From the NCBI RefSeq assembly GCF_900128885.1, contig NZ_FQTU01000002.1, positions 124,001-188,000 of the forward strand: 64,000 nt of DNA. Direction: 5' to 3'. Position numbers and translations under genes: made by a program. The notes beneath the pieces are model-generated. The model saw only the letters and a program-made list of their open reading frames with translations, was not told where the DNA came from and ran no database searches. Position 1 is the first letter of the stretch. Every line of letters starts with the position of its first letter. Source of the stretch: Alkalibacter saccharofermentans DSM 14828 (GTDB lineage: Bacteria > Bacillota > Clostridia > Eubacteriales > Alkalibacteraceae). Positions 50,442 through 58,918 of this stretch are shown piece after piece.

Positions 50442-53400
50442 AAGAGAAGATGTAAAGAAAGTACTGGTCATAGGTTCGGGGCCCATTGTAATCGGCCAGG
50501 CGGCAGAGTTTGACTATTCCGGAGCCCAGGCATGTCAAAGCCTAAAAGAGGAAGGGGTAGAGGTAGTCCTTATCAACTCAAACCCGGCTACCATAATGAC
50601 TGACAGAGAAGTGGCGGACAAGGTGTATATCGAACCGATAACCTTGGAGTACGTTGAAAAGATAATAGCAAGGGAACGTCCTGACAGCCTTCTGGCAGGT
50701 ATGGGGGGCCAAACAGGCCTTAACATGGCAATAGAGCTTTTCGACAAGAAGATACTGGAAAAATACAACGTAAAGGTAATAGGAACTTCCATAGAATCAA
50801 TCAAAAAAGGCGAAGACAGGGAAGAGTTTAGAGCCTTGATGGATGAAATAAACCAGCCGGTTATAGAAAGCAAGACTGTAGTCAGCCTCGAGGAGGCTAA
50901 AAGCTACGCTCTTGACCTGGGATACCCTGTAGTGGTAAGGCCGGCATACACCCTTGGAGGCGCAGGTGGTGGGATTGCAGAAACGGAAGAAGAGCTTGTT
51001 GCCATTGCATCCAGAGGCCTTCAGCTGAGCCGAGTAAGCCAAGTGCTTATAGAGAAGAGTATCAAGGGTTGGAAGGAAATAGAATATGAAGTAATGAGGG
51101 ACTCCAAGGGCAACTGTATTACCGTATGTAATATGGAGAATATAGATCCTGTAGGAATACACACTGGAGACAGCATAGTAGTGGCTCCCAGCCAGACTCT
51201 AAGTGACAAGGAATATCAGATGCTAAGGAAGGCATCTCTTGATATCCTTGAAGCGGTAGGCATAGAAGGGGGCTGCAACGTTCAGCTAGCGCTAGATCCT
51301 CATAGCTTCAAGTACGCTGTAATTGAAATAAACCCAAGGGTTAGCCGTTCTTCGGCGCTAGCTTCAAAGGCGACAGGATACCCAATTGCCAAAGTAGCTG
51401 CAAAGATAGCTCTTGGATACGGCTTGGATGAGATAAAAAATGCAGTTACAAAAAAGACCTACGCTTGCTTTGAGCCAAGCCTTGACTACGTTGTAATCAA
51501 GATACCAAAGTGGCCTTTCGACAAGTTCTACGGAGCTGACAGAAAATTGGGAACTAAGATGATGGCTACAGGTGAAGTCATGGCTATAGGAAACAACTTT
51601 GAAAGCGCGTTCTTAAAGGGGCTTAGATCTCTTGAAATAAAAAAGTACGCTTTAGACCATAAAGGCGCAAAAGAGCTTACCCTGGCAGAGCTTAAGGAAA
51701 AAGTGCTGTATCCAAACGACGAGAGGATGTTCTATCTGGCAGAGATGCTAAGATGGGGATACGACATGCACAAGCTTTCAAAGGATACGGGAATCGACAT
51801 ATTCTTCCTGGACAAAATAAAGTGGATCGTCGATCAAGAGGAAAAGCTTAAACTAATGAATGTAGACCAGCTCACCAAAGAGAAGCTGACCATGTTAAAG
51901 CAAAAAGGGTTTTCGGACAAGGGGTTGGCGGATCTGCTTAAGACCGAGCCGAACCACATATACGAGCTTAGAAGAATGTGGGACATCATAGCCTCATACA
52001 AAATGGTGGATACCTGTGCAGGAGAGTTCGAGGCACTTACGCCCTATTACTATTCTACATATGACAAGGAAGACGAAGTAGTATGCAACAGCGGCAAAAA
52101 AGTCATGGTAATAGGTTCGGGTCCTATAAGGATAGGCCAGGGCATAGAGTTTGACTACTGCAGCGTTCACTGCGTTAAAGCTTTGAGGGATATGGGCATA
52201 GAGACGATCATAGTAAACAACAACCCTGAAACGGTAAGTACAGATTTTAATATTTCGGATAAGCTCTACTTTGAGCCTTTGACTGAGGAGGATACCTACA
52301 ACATCATCGAAAAGGAAAAGCCTGATGGGGTGATCTTGCAGTTTGGAGGTCAGACGGCCATCAAGCTTGCGAGATTCTTTAAGGAGATGAACGTGCCTAT
52401 ACTGGGGACAGATCCGGATTCCATCGACGAATCGGAAGATCGAGAAAAGTTTGAAGAGATACTTGAAAAGCTAAACATAGACCGTCCCAAGGGCAAGGGC
52501 GTCTGGAACATGGAAGAGGGCATGAAGTGGTCAAGCCAGCTAGGATACCCGGTTTTGGTAAGGCCTTCATATGTTCTCGGGGGACAGGGCATGGAGATAT
52601 GCTACGATGACAGTGAGCTTGAATTTTACCTCAAGGACGCATTTGAAAAGGACGGGAAAAACCCTGTTTTGATAGATAAGTACATCGAGGGGATGGAAAT
52701 AGAGGTAGATGCCATATGCGACGGAGAGGATATCCTTATCCCAGGCATAATGGAGCACCTTGAGCGAGCTGGAATACACTCCGGAGACAGCATCAGCATA
52801 TATCCACCTGTAAACATCAGCGATTCCATAAAGGAAAAGATTTTGGACTACACTAAAAAGATGGCTGTAGCATTAAGGGTAAAAGGGATGGTCAACATAC
52901 AGTTTATTGAAAACAGCGGAGAGCTTTACATAATAGAGGTAAACCCAAGATCAAGCCGTACCGTTCCTTATATCAGCAAGGTAACGGGAGTTCCTGTCAT
53001 CGATATAGCAACCAAGGTTATGATGGGCGAAAAGCTAAAAGATATGGAATACGGAAGAGATGTTTATCCTGAAGCTAAGCTTACATGCGTGAAGGTTCCG
53101 GTATTTTCAACGGAGAAGCTGCCGAAGGTAGAGGCCAGCTTGGGTCCTGAGATGAGATCCACCGGAGAGGTTCTGGGTGTTGGAGAAAACTTTAAAGAGG
53201 CTCTGTACAAAGGCCTCATTGCAGCGGGAGTTGACATGTCTTCAAGAAAGAGAAAGGTCGTCGCAACAGTAAGACCCAAAGACAAGGAAGAGTTCATGCC
53301 TCTTGCGAAAAAGATGGCGGAAATGGGATATGAATTCTATGCCACTGAAAACACGGCAAAGAGACTGGACGAAATGGGAATAAAGGCTTCAAGAATCAAT

Positions 53401-53649
53401 AAGATCGAGGAAGGCTACCCTACAATAATAGACGTAATAAGAGAGCAGGGCATCGATATGGTGTTCAATACTCCTACAAAAGGCAACGACTCTAAAAGAG
53501 ACGGCTTTGCAATAAGAAGGACAGCCATAGAATCATCAGTGGAGCTTATGACAAATCTGGACAAGGCTGGAGCGATGATAGATATACTCCACGAAAAGAT
53601 TTCAGAAAACAAGACCGACGTATACGAGCTGTCAGAATACGGGAAGTAA
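50434..53649 (+). CDS. carB: Carbamoyl phosphate synthase, large subunit
   Basis: A 1071-residue CarB, full length. Two homologous ATP-grasp halves are visible, each with an N-terminal GSGPIxIGQ-type motif (GSGPIVIGQAAEFDYSG and GSGPIRIGQGIEFDYC) and an EVNPR/EINPR metal motif. The C-terminal about 130 residues form the MGS-like allosteric domain, where uridine nucleotides inhibit in the family. It is the last gene of the pyrimidine operon, and a terminator follows. Confidence 0.98.
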   Translation: MPKREDVKKVLVIGSGPIVIGQAAEFDYSGAQACQSLKEEGVEVVLINSNPATIMTDREVADKVYIEPITLEYVEKIIARERPDSLLAGMGGQTGLNMAIELFDKKILEKYNVKVIGTSIESIKKGEDREEFRALMDEINQPVIESKTVVSLEEAKSYALDLGYPVVVRPAYTLGGAGGGIAETEEELVAIASRGLQLSRVSQVLIEKSIKGWKEIEYEVMRDSKGNCITVCNMENIDPVGIHTGDSIVVAPSQTLSDKEYQMLRKASLDILEAVGIEGGCNVQLALDPHSFKYAVIEINPRVSRSSALASKATGYPIAKVAAKIALGYGLDEIKNAVTKKTYACFEPSLDYVVIKIPKWPFDKFYGADRKLGTKMMATGEVMAIGNNFESAFLKGLRSLEIKKYALDHKGAKELTLAELKEKVLYPNDERMFYLAEMLRWGYDMHKLSKDTGIDIFFLDKIKWIVDQEEKLKLMNVDQLTKEKLTMLKQKGFSDKGLADLLKTEPNHIYELRRMWDIIASYKMVDTCAGEFEALTPYYYSTYDKEDEVVCNSGKKVMVIGSGPIRIGQGIEFDYCSVHCVKALRDMGIETIIVNNNPETVSTDFNISDKLYFEPLTEEDTYNIIEKEKPDGVILQFGGQTAIKLARFFKEMNVPILGTDPDSIDESEDREKFEEILEKLNIDRPKGKGVWNMEEGMKWSSQLGYPVLVRPSYVLGGQGMEICYDDSELEFYLKDAFEKDGKNPVLIDKYIEGMEIEVDAICDGEDILIPGIMEHLERAGIHSGDSISIYPPVNISDSIKEKILDYTKKMAVALRVKGMVNIQFIENSGELYIIEVNPRSSRTVPYISKVTGVPVIDIATKVMMGEKLKDMEYGRDVYPEAKLTCVKVPVFSTEKLPKVEASLGPEMRSTGEVLGVGENFKEALYKGLIAAGVDMSSRKRKVVATVRPKDKEEFMPLAKKMAEMGYEFYATENTAKRLDEMGIKASRINKIEEGYPTIIDVIREQGIDMVFNTPTKGNDSKRDGFAIRRTAIESSVELMTNLDKAGAMIDILHEKISENKTDVYELSEYGK

Positions 53650-53663
53650 AAGATATTATATAG

Positions 53664-53696
53664 ACCAGGGCCTATAGCAGGCTCTGGTTTGTTTTA
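53664..53696 (+). terminator. Terminator of the pyrimidine operon
   Basis: Stem ACCAGGGCCT (53664-53673) with AGGCTCTGGT (53679-53688), one G-U pair, then a TTGTTTT tail. Confidence 0.8.
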
Positions 53697-53744
53697 ATGC
53701 AATTTTCTTGTAATCAAGAAAGTGAAAAGAGGAGCTTTTGTTCT

Positions 53745-53792
53745 ATTGAAAATATATTCAATATTGAAAATACTTTAGAAGAGGGTTAATAT
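53745..53792 (+). promoter_or_regulatory. Promoter region of the RuBisCO-like gene with short repeats
   Basis: A candidate promoter TTGAAA (53764-53769), 17 bp, TAATAT (53787-53792). ATTGAAAATA occurs twice, at 53745-53754 and 53763-53772, 18 bp apart, and TTCTTG-taat-CAAGAA lies just upstream at 53705-53720. The repeats may be regulator sites. Confidence 0.45.
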
Positions 53793-53837
53793 TAAGGTGA
53801 ACATGTCTAGTCAAACCATTAACTGGGAGGTAAAAGT

Positions 53838-55142
53838 ATGAATGATCTAAGCTTTGGATTTCCGGAAGTAAGTATGGCAAAAGACGACATAATAGCGACA
53901 TATTATATTGAGACTGATTCATCAGACATATTAAAGTACGTTGTGGCCATAGCCGAGGAGCAGACCACCAGCACCTGGACGGCAGTGCCGGGAGAGCATG
54001 AGAAGATAAGACGGAAGCATACCGGAAAGGTAGTTGCCGTTTATGCTTTGCCGGATTATGAGTTTATCGTGCCAAAGGAAGAGGTAAACAGAAAGTACGT
54101 AGTGCAGATAGCTTTTCCTTCTATAAATTTTGATCCTCAGATACCGATGCTTTTGTCTTCGGTTATAGGAAACATTGCTCAGATTCCATATTTAAAACTT
54201 ATGGACATAGCTTTCCCCGAATCTTGGATAAAGGGCTTCAAAGGACCGAAGTTCGGAATAGAAGGAATCAGGGATTTGCTGGGAGTAAAAGAAAGACCAT
54301 TTGTAAACAATATGATAAAGCCCGACATAGGCTGGACTCCTGAAGAAGGAGCGAATATGGCATACGAGGTCGCTCTTGGAGGCGGAGACTTCATCAAAGA
54401 CGATGAGCTTTTACCGGGAAACCCTGCATACTGTCCCTTGGAAGACAGAGTAAAAGCCATAATGGCGGCTATTAAAAGCGCAGACGAAGAAACCGGTGAA
54501 AAAACGTTATACACTCCAAATATTACAGATGACATAAGCAAGCTGAAAGACAATGCGTACAGAGCGATTGACGCAGGGGCCAATGCGCTGATGATGAACT
54601 TCTATACAATAGGATTTTCAGCAGCAAAAATGATTGCAGAGGATCCCAACATAAATGTTCCTATTATGGCTCATATCGATTTCTCGGGAACAACATTCGG
54701 ATCTCCTTATCAGGGGATAAGCTCACCTCTCTTGGTAGGAAAACTGGCTAGGATGTGCGGTGCCGATATGCAGATTATCACAAGTCCATACGGCAAGTTC
54801 CCTGTTGTAAAAAGCAAGTGTCAGCAGCAGGTTTTAATGGCCAGACAAGAGCTGTTTGGAATCAAGCCTATGTTGCCGCTTTTATCAGGAGGCATGACCC
54901 AGGGAGCAGTTCCACAAACTATGAAGGAGCTGGGGACTGATATTTGTTTGGCAGCAGGCGGGGCAATCCACGGTCATCCCATGGGCGCCACGGCAGGTGC
55001 TAAATCTATGAGACAAGCAATAGAAGCGACGATGCAGGGAGTCAGCTTGGGAGAATATGCTAAGGAACATAAGGAGCTTGCTGCTATTGTGGATTCATGG
55101 GGCAAGGAAGACGTATCTGAATATTTTGATTTAAAAAAATAA
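53838..55142 (+). CDS. RuBisCO-like protein (form IV), substrate unknown
   Basis: A 434-residue member of the RuBisCO large-chain superfamily. The carbamylated-lysine motif is kept (GGGDFIKDDE, Lys187 to Glu190), and phosphate-binding segments SGGMTQG and AAGGAIHGHPMGATAG are intact. Of the KPK motif of true RuBisCO only KPD remains (Lys161-Asp163), so the second lysine is lost. The normal His-Arg region near 279 reads AHIDFSG, without the arginine. These changes argue against carboxylation of ribulose bisphosphate and for a form IV enolase, isomerase or decarboxylase-type activity on a sugar phosphate. It has ribosome site GGGAGG and is followed by a zinc dehydrogenase and two HAD phosphatases. 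MtnW-type methionine salvage is possible, but no other salvage gene is present. Confidence 0.88.
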   Translation: MNDLSFGFPEVSMAKDDIIATYYIETDSSDILKYVVAIAEEQTTSTWTAVPGEHEKIRRKHTGKVVAVYALPDYEFIVPKEEVNRKYVVQIAFPSINFDPQIPMLLSSVIGNIAQIPYLKLMDIAFPESWIKGFKGPKFGIEGIRDLLGVKERPFVNNMIKPDIGWTPEEGANMAYEVALGGGDFIKDDELLPGNPAYCPLEDRVKAIMAAIKSADEETGEKTLYTPNITDDISKLKDNAYRAIDAGANALMMNFYTIGFSAAKMIAEDPNINVPIMAHIDFSGTTFGSPYQGISSPLLVGKLARMCGADMQIITSPYGKFPVVKSKCQQQVLMARQELFGIKPMLPLLSGGMTQGAVPQTMKELGTDICLAAGGAIHGHPMGATAGAKSMRQAIEATMQGVSLGEYAKEHKELAAIVDSWGKEDVSEYFDLKK

Positions 55143-55157
55143 AAAATGAGATTACAG

Positions 55158-55188
55158 AGCACATGGTGCGATTATCAAGCTGTGTGCT
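55158..55188 (+). other. Weak hairpin between the RuBisCO-like and dehydrogenase genes
   Basis: AGCACA (55158-55163) can pair with TGTGCT (55183-55188) over a 19-base loop. No T-run follows. It may be a processing site or chance; the two genes are otherwise only 71 bp apart. Confidence 0.25.
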
Positions 55189-55213
55189 TTGCTCATTCCA
55201 GGAGGAGAGACTT

Positions 55214-56248
55214 ATGAAAGCGGCATTATTGTACGGACCTGAAGATTTAAGGATAGAGGATGTAAAAACTCCGGTATGCAAGAAAGAAGAGGTGCTTATT
55301 CGTGTACATGGAGTGGGCCTTTGCGGGTCGGATATCAGAACCATAATCCACGGACATCACAGGCTTGAGTATCCGCAGATACTGGGACATGAAATTGCCG
55401 GAGAAATCGTAGAAATTGGCGAAGGAGTTAAAGGTTTTTCACCAGGTGAAAGAGTATATGTTTCCCCCCTTGTTCCCTGCTACGAATGTCCTGCTTGCAA
55501 AAGGGGGTGGCTGGGACAGTGCGAAAACCTTACGGTACCAGGGACTACCATACCCGGTGGATTTGCCGAATACATGATCGTGACAGAGGATATCATAAAA
55601 AAGGGTCAGGTAATAAAGATGCCACATGACATGTCCTATGAAGAGGCAGTAATGACCGAGCCGCTATCATCGGTTTTTTCATGCCAGGAATACGCCAATG
55701 TCACTTTGGGGGATACTGTGGTAGTAATAGGCATGGGACCAATAGGATGTCTTCAACTTGAACTTGCAAAGCTAAGAGGCGCTAAAAGAGTAATAGCTGT
55801 TGAGCCTTCAAGGATAAGGCTTGAAAAGGCTCGTGAGTTTGGAGCAGACTTTATCATTGATCCATTTGAAGTTGATCCTGTAAAAAGAGTCCGGGAAATA
55901 ACAGGAGGATGGGGTGCAGAAGTAGTCATATCGGCAAACCCCAGCACTAAAGCCCAGGGGCAAGCCATTAAAATGGCATGCAAAAGGGGAAAGGTGGTAT
56001 TTTTTGGTGGAGTTCCAAAGGGCGAGATGACATTGATAGATAGCAACTTCGTACACTATGAGCAGATCACTATTTTGGGACATTTTGGTTATGACCATAT
56101 GCAAAATGCCAGATCCTTTGACTTGATTGCCGATAAAAAAATAAAGGCCGACAGATATGTGACTCATGTTCTGCCTCTAGAGGATGCAATGAAGGGCGTA
56201 GAAATGGCAAAAAGCGGTGAGGCCATAAAAGTCGTTTTGAAGCCGTAG
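55214..56248 (+). CDS. Zinc-dependent alcohol dehydrogenase, polyol/threonine dehydrogenase-like
   Basis: A 344-residue medium-chain dehydrogenase. The catalytic zinc ligand region is GLCGSD and GHEIAGEIVE. The four structural-zinc cysteines lie in CYECPACKRGWLGQC. The NAD(P)-binding motif is VIGMGPIGCLQLELAK. It resembles sorbitol, galactitol and threonine dehydrogenases, which cannot be separated by eye. An upstream in-frame ATG at 55163 would add 17 residues without a ribosome site; the ATG at 55214 follows CAGGAGGAG. With the RuBisCO-like gene just before it, a role in oxidising a sugar, polyol or sugar acid is likely. Confidence 0.87.
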   Translation: MKAALLYGPEDLRIEDVKTPVCKKEEVLIRVHGVGLCGSDIRTIIHGHHRLEYPQILGHEIAGEIVEIGEGVKGFSPGERVYVSPLVPCYECPACKRGWLGQCENLTVPGTTIPGGFAEYMIVTEDIIKKGQVIKMPHDMSYEEAVMTEPLSSVFSCQEYANVTLGDTVVVIGMGPIGCLQLELAKLRGAKRVIAVEPSRIRLEKAREFGADFIIDPFEVDPVKRVREITGGWGAEVVISANPSTKAQGQAIKMACKRGKVVFFGGVPKGEMTLIDSNFVHYEQITILGHFGYDHMQNARSFDLIADKKIKADRYVTHVLPLEDAMKGVEMAKSGEAIKVVLKP

Positions 56249-56258
56249 TTTGTATTAC

Positions 56259-56287
56259 GTGTCAAACATACCTGATTAGGGTATAAT
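56259..56287 (+). promoter_or_regulatory. Promoter for the two HAD phosphatase genes
   Basis: GTGTCA (56259-56264), 17-bp spacer, TATAAT (56282-56287), 28 bp before the start codon. No terminator separates it from the dehydrogenase gene, so read-through is also possible. Confidence 0.55.
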
Positions 56288-56315
56288 ATAAACATAACCA
56301 ACACGGAGGTAGAAG

Positions 56316-57119
56316 ATGATAAAGTTATTGGCCCTGGATATTGACGGAACACTCATAAGGGAAGACAACAAAATAAGCGCGGTTGTCAGGGAATCGATCC
56401 TTAAAGCTTACCACAATGGAGTTAAGGTCGTTTTGCTTTCAGGAAGAAACTATTTTGGGATGAAGGATTATATACATGAGCTTGGTCTGAAAGGCATTGC
56501 AGCATCGGCTAACGGAGCGGAAATAGTAAGCATTGAAGACGAAGAGGTAATTTATCAAGAGACGATTCCTTACGATATTGCAAGATCTGTAGTGGAAAAG
56601 AGTATTTCTGTGGGAACAGTCCCTATAAATTTTTCAAACTGCAAGGTATATACAAAGGGTTTTGATTCCTTGCCTAGGGATTATATTAAGGCTCTTAATC
56701 AGGAATTTCATTATATCGAGGATATATACGAAAATCTTAAGGATTATCCCTCGGCGAAGCTGATGATGGTGGGAGCGAAAAATAACCTCGATACAATCAA
56801 GGAGTTTTCTCTGACTAGCTACGGCGAGGTATTAAACGCGGATTTCAGTATGGAGACTCTGCTTGAAGTGTATTCAAATAAGGCGGACAAAGGCAAAGCG
56901 TTAAGCTTTATGATGGAACACTACGGTGTGCTAAAAGAAGAGACCATGTGCATAGGTGATTCAGAAAATGACATACCTATGTTTAAGACGGCTGGGATAT
57001 CTGTGGCTATGGGCAATGCATCTGAAAATGTAAAGTCCCATGCAATGGAGATTACTGGCCATGTTGAAAATGACGGAGTGAAGCTTGCTTTGGACAAGCA
57101 TGTATTTGGAAGGATTTAA
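56316..57119 (+). CDS. Cof-type HAD phosphatase, copy 1
   Basis: A 267-residue haloacid-dehalogenase-superfamily hydrolase of the Cof (class IIB) type. The nucleophile motif is LALDIDGTLI, motif II is LLSGRN, motif III includes the lysine in SNKADKGKAL, and motif IV is GDSENDIPMF. A Cof cap domain occupies about 85-185. Family members dephosphorylate sugar phosphates and related compounds with broad specificity. It is paralogous to the next gene, 13 bp downstream. A link to the RuBisCO-like gene is by position only. Confidence 0.88.
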   Translation: MIKLLALDIDGTLIREDNKISAVVRESILKAYHNGVKVVLLSGRNYFGMKDYIHELGLKGIAASANGAEIVSIEDEEVIYQETIPYDIARSVVEKSISVGTVPINFSNCKVYTKGFDSLPRDYIKALNQEFHYIEDIYENLKDYPSAKLMMVGAKNNLDTIKEFSLTSYGEVLNADFSMETLLEVYSNKADKGKALSFMMEHYGVLKEETMCIGDSENDIPMFKTAGISVAMGNASENVKSHAMEITGHVENDGVKLALDKHVFGRI

Positions 57120-57132
57120 AAGAGGTGAAAAA

Positions 57133-57969
57133 ATGATAAAATTACTGGCAATTGATATAGACGGCACGTTGATCAATTTTGAGAGACCGAATATATCTAA
57201 AAAGGTTATAAATACGGTTATGGCAGCAAAAAAGCTTGGGGTTTATGTGGTGTTGATATCCGGCAGAAACTATTACAGCATGAAGCGATATCTAGAAGAC
57301 TTAGGGATTGAAGAATACGGAATTACAACAAATGGTGGCATAGTTTTGGACTTAAAGACAGGCAAGGCGATTATCGAAAACGAGATGAAAAAAGAGATAG
57401 CATTGGGCATATATAATAAGCTTGAGGAAGAAGAAATTCCATATAGCCTTTTTGCAGGACTTAACGTATATGTTTCGGAAGAGCATCGCAACCAGCCCAC
57501 TATTTCACTATTGGCAAAGGAAAAAGACAACGTCATCGTTGTCGATGATATGAAGAAATTCATACTAGAAAACAAAATGAACAAGTTCATGTTTATGGAC
57601 GAAGACCACACCCTTGATGCGTTAAGAGATTATTTTGAGGAAAAGTACGGGGAATGCGTGAATGTGGAATACGGGTTTGAAAAACATATGGAGATATATC
57701 CAAAGTGCCTTGACAAAGGAATGGCGTTGGAAGGTCTTGCCGAGCAGCTTGAAATACCCATGGAAAATGTAATGGCCATAGGAGATGCAGAAAATGACAT
57801 CTCGATGCTGGAAGTGGCTGGGACAGGTATAGCTATGGGCAATGCCATTAAAAACGTCAAGGATCATGCGGATTTTGTCACAAAGTCCGTAGAAGAGGAC
57901 GGAGTGGCATATGCTATTGAAAAATTTATAATTAAGAAATGCTGTAAAGAAGATGGGAAAGCGGTTTGA
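57133..57969 (+). CDS. Cof-type HAD phosphatase, copy 2
   Basis: A 278-residue paralogue of the preceding gene, with nucleophile motif LAIDIDGTLI, motif II LISGRNYYSMKRYLEDLG and motif IV GDAENDISML. The cap domain sequence differs strongly from copy 1, which suggests a different substrate. The start at 57133 follows AAGAGGTG; an upstream in-frame ATG at 57085 lies inside copy 1 and is rejected. A terminator overlaps its end. Confidence 0.87.
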   Translation: MIKLLAIDIDGTLINFERPNISKKVINTVMAAKKLGVYVVLISGRNYYSMKRYLEDLGIEEYGITTNGGIVLDLKTGKAIIENEMKKEIALGIYNKLEEEEIPYSLFAGLNVYVSEEHRNQPTISLLAKEKDNVIVVDDMKKFILENKMNKFMFMDEDHTLDALRDYFEEKYGECVNVEYGFEKHMEIYPKCLDKGMALEGLAEQLEIPMENVMAIGDAENDISMLEVAGTGIAMGNAIKNVKDHADFVTKSVEEDGVAYAIEKFIIKKCCKEDGKAV

Positions 57970-57993
57970 GTTAATGCTCAAGCTGTTTTTTTA
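57960..57993 (+). terminator. Terminator of the HAD gene pair
   Basis: Stem TTGAG/CTCAA, extended by AGC/GCT with a 3-base bulge, then TGTTTTTTTA. The promoter of the Rrf2 gene starts at its end. Confidence 0.75.
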
Positions 57994-58039
57994 TTGACAA
58001 CGCATTTAAATGGGTATAGTATAATAATATATAAAACAA
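57994..58039 (+). promoter_or_regulatory. Promoter region of the Rrf2 gene with an element shared with cysK
   Basis: TTGACA (57994-57999), 17 bp, TAGTAT (58017-58022). The 19-mer ATAATAATATATAAAACAA at 58021-58039 recurs exactly upstream of cysK (60133-60151). Confidence 0.6.
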
Positions 58040-58068
58040 ATAGGAATAGTGGTAAATGGGGTGAAAAT

Positions 58069-58515
58069 ATGAAAATATCCACAAAAGGAAGATACGGAAT
58101 TAGGGCGATGGTGGATTTGGCGGTATATTCTGCAGGAGATCACATGCCTCTTAGCAATGTCGCTCAAAGACAGGGAATATCAAATAATTACTTAGAACAA
58201 GTTTTCTCGACTCTCAGAAAAGCTGGACTGGTAAAAAGCGTTAAAGGTGCTCAAGGAGGATATCTTCTTGCCAAGGATCCATCAGAAATAACTGCAGGGA
58301 TGATACTGAGTACATTGGAAGGCGATCTTTCCGTCATTGATGAGAGCAAGGAGGCTGAATCTCAAAAGGACAGCATTCAATATTATTTAAAAGACATGCT
58401 ATGGAGAAAAATTAATATCAGCATAGAAGATGTTGTAAAGTCGATTACCTTGGAAGAATTGGCACAGGGGTACAAGGCATCTATAGGAGAATCGGATTTG
58501 ATGTATTACATTTAG
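58069..58515 (+). CDS. Rrf2 family regulator, CymR-like
   Basis: A 148-residue Rrf2-family winged-helix regulator. The N-terminus MKISTKGRYGIRAMVDLA and the SNNYLEQVFSTLRKAGLV reading region are typical. It contains no cysteine, so it cannot hold an iron-sulfur cluster as IscR does. That, and the sulfur amino acid genes directly downstream, favour a CymR-like role as a cysteine-metabolism repressor, which in Bacillus acts together with CysK. The start at 58069 follows GGGGTGA. Identification as CymR itself is inference. Confidence 0.82.
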   Translation: MKISTKGRYGIRAMVDLAVYSAGDHMPLSNVAQRQGISNNYLEQVFSTLRKAGLVKSVKGAQGGYLLAKDPSEITAGMILSTLEGDLSVIDESKEAESQKDSIQYYLKDMLWRKINISIEDVVKSITLEELAQGYKASIGESDLMYYI

Positions 58516-58525
58516 GGAGGTAGTC

Positions 58526-58918
58526 ATGAAAAAAGAGATAAATACCCACAAGGCCCCAAAAGCGGTTGGACCATATTCACAAGGGATAGCAACTGAAAGC
58601 ACGGTATATCTTTCGGGGCAGATACCCTTAGACCCTGAGACGGGAAGGCTTGTAGAGGGTGATGCAAAAAAGCAGACGGAGCAGGTCATGAAAAACATCG
58701 GAGCAGTCCTAAATGAAGAGGGCCTCACCTATGATGATATTTTAAAGGCGGTCATCTACTTGACTGATCTCAAGGATTTTGATGCGGTAAATGAAGCCTA
58801 TTCAAGCCTGCTGGGAAAACCTTATCCTGCGAGATCATGCATAGAGGTTTCAGCTCTTCCCAAAGGTGCCTCAGTGGAGATAGAGGTGATAGCTATTAGA
58901 AATGAGGAGGTTGTTTGA
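58526..58918 (+). CDS. ridA: RidA family enamine/imine deaminase
   Basis: A 130-residue RidA protein, the standard length. It has AVGPYSQGI, LSGQIPLDPETG, and the substrate-contacting arginine in YPARSCIEV. RidA proteins hydrolyse reactive enamines and imines released by PLP enzymes. Here the next gene, overlapping by 1 bp, is such a PLP enzyme, which can release 2-aminoacrylate, so the pairing is functionally sensible. Confidence 0.93.
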   Translation: MKKEINTHKAPKAVGPYSQGIATESTVYLSGQIPLDPETGRLVEGDAKKQTEQVMKNIGAVLNEEGLTYDDILKAVIYLTDLKDFDAVNEAYSSLLGKPYPARSCIEVSALPKGASVEIEVIAIRNEEVV

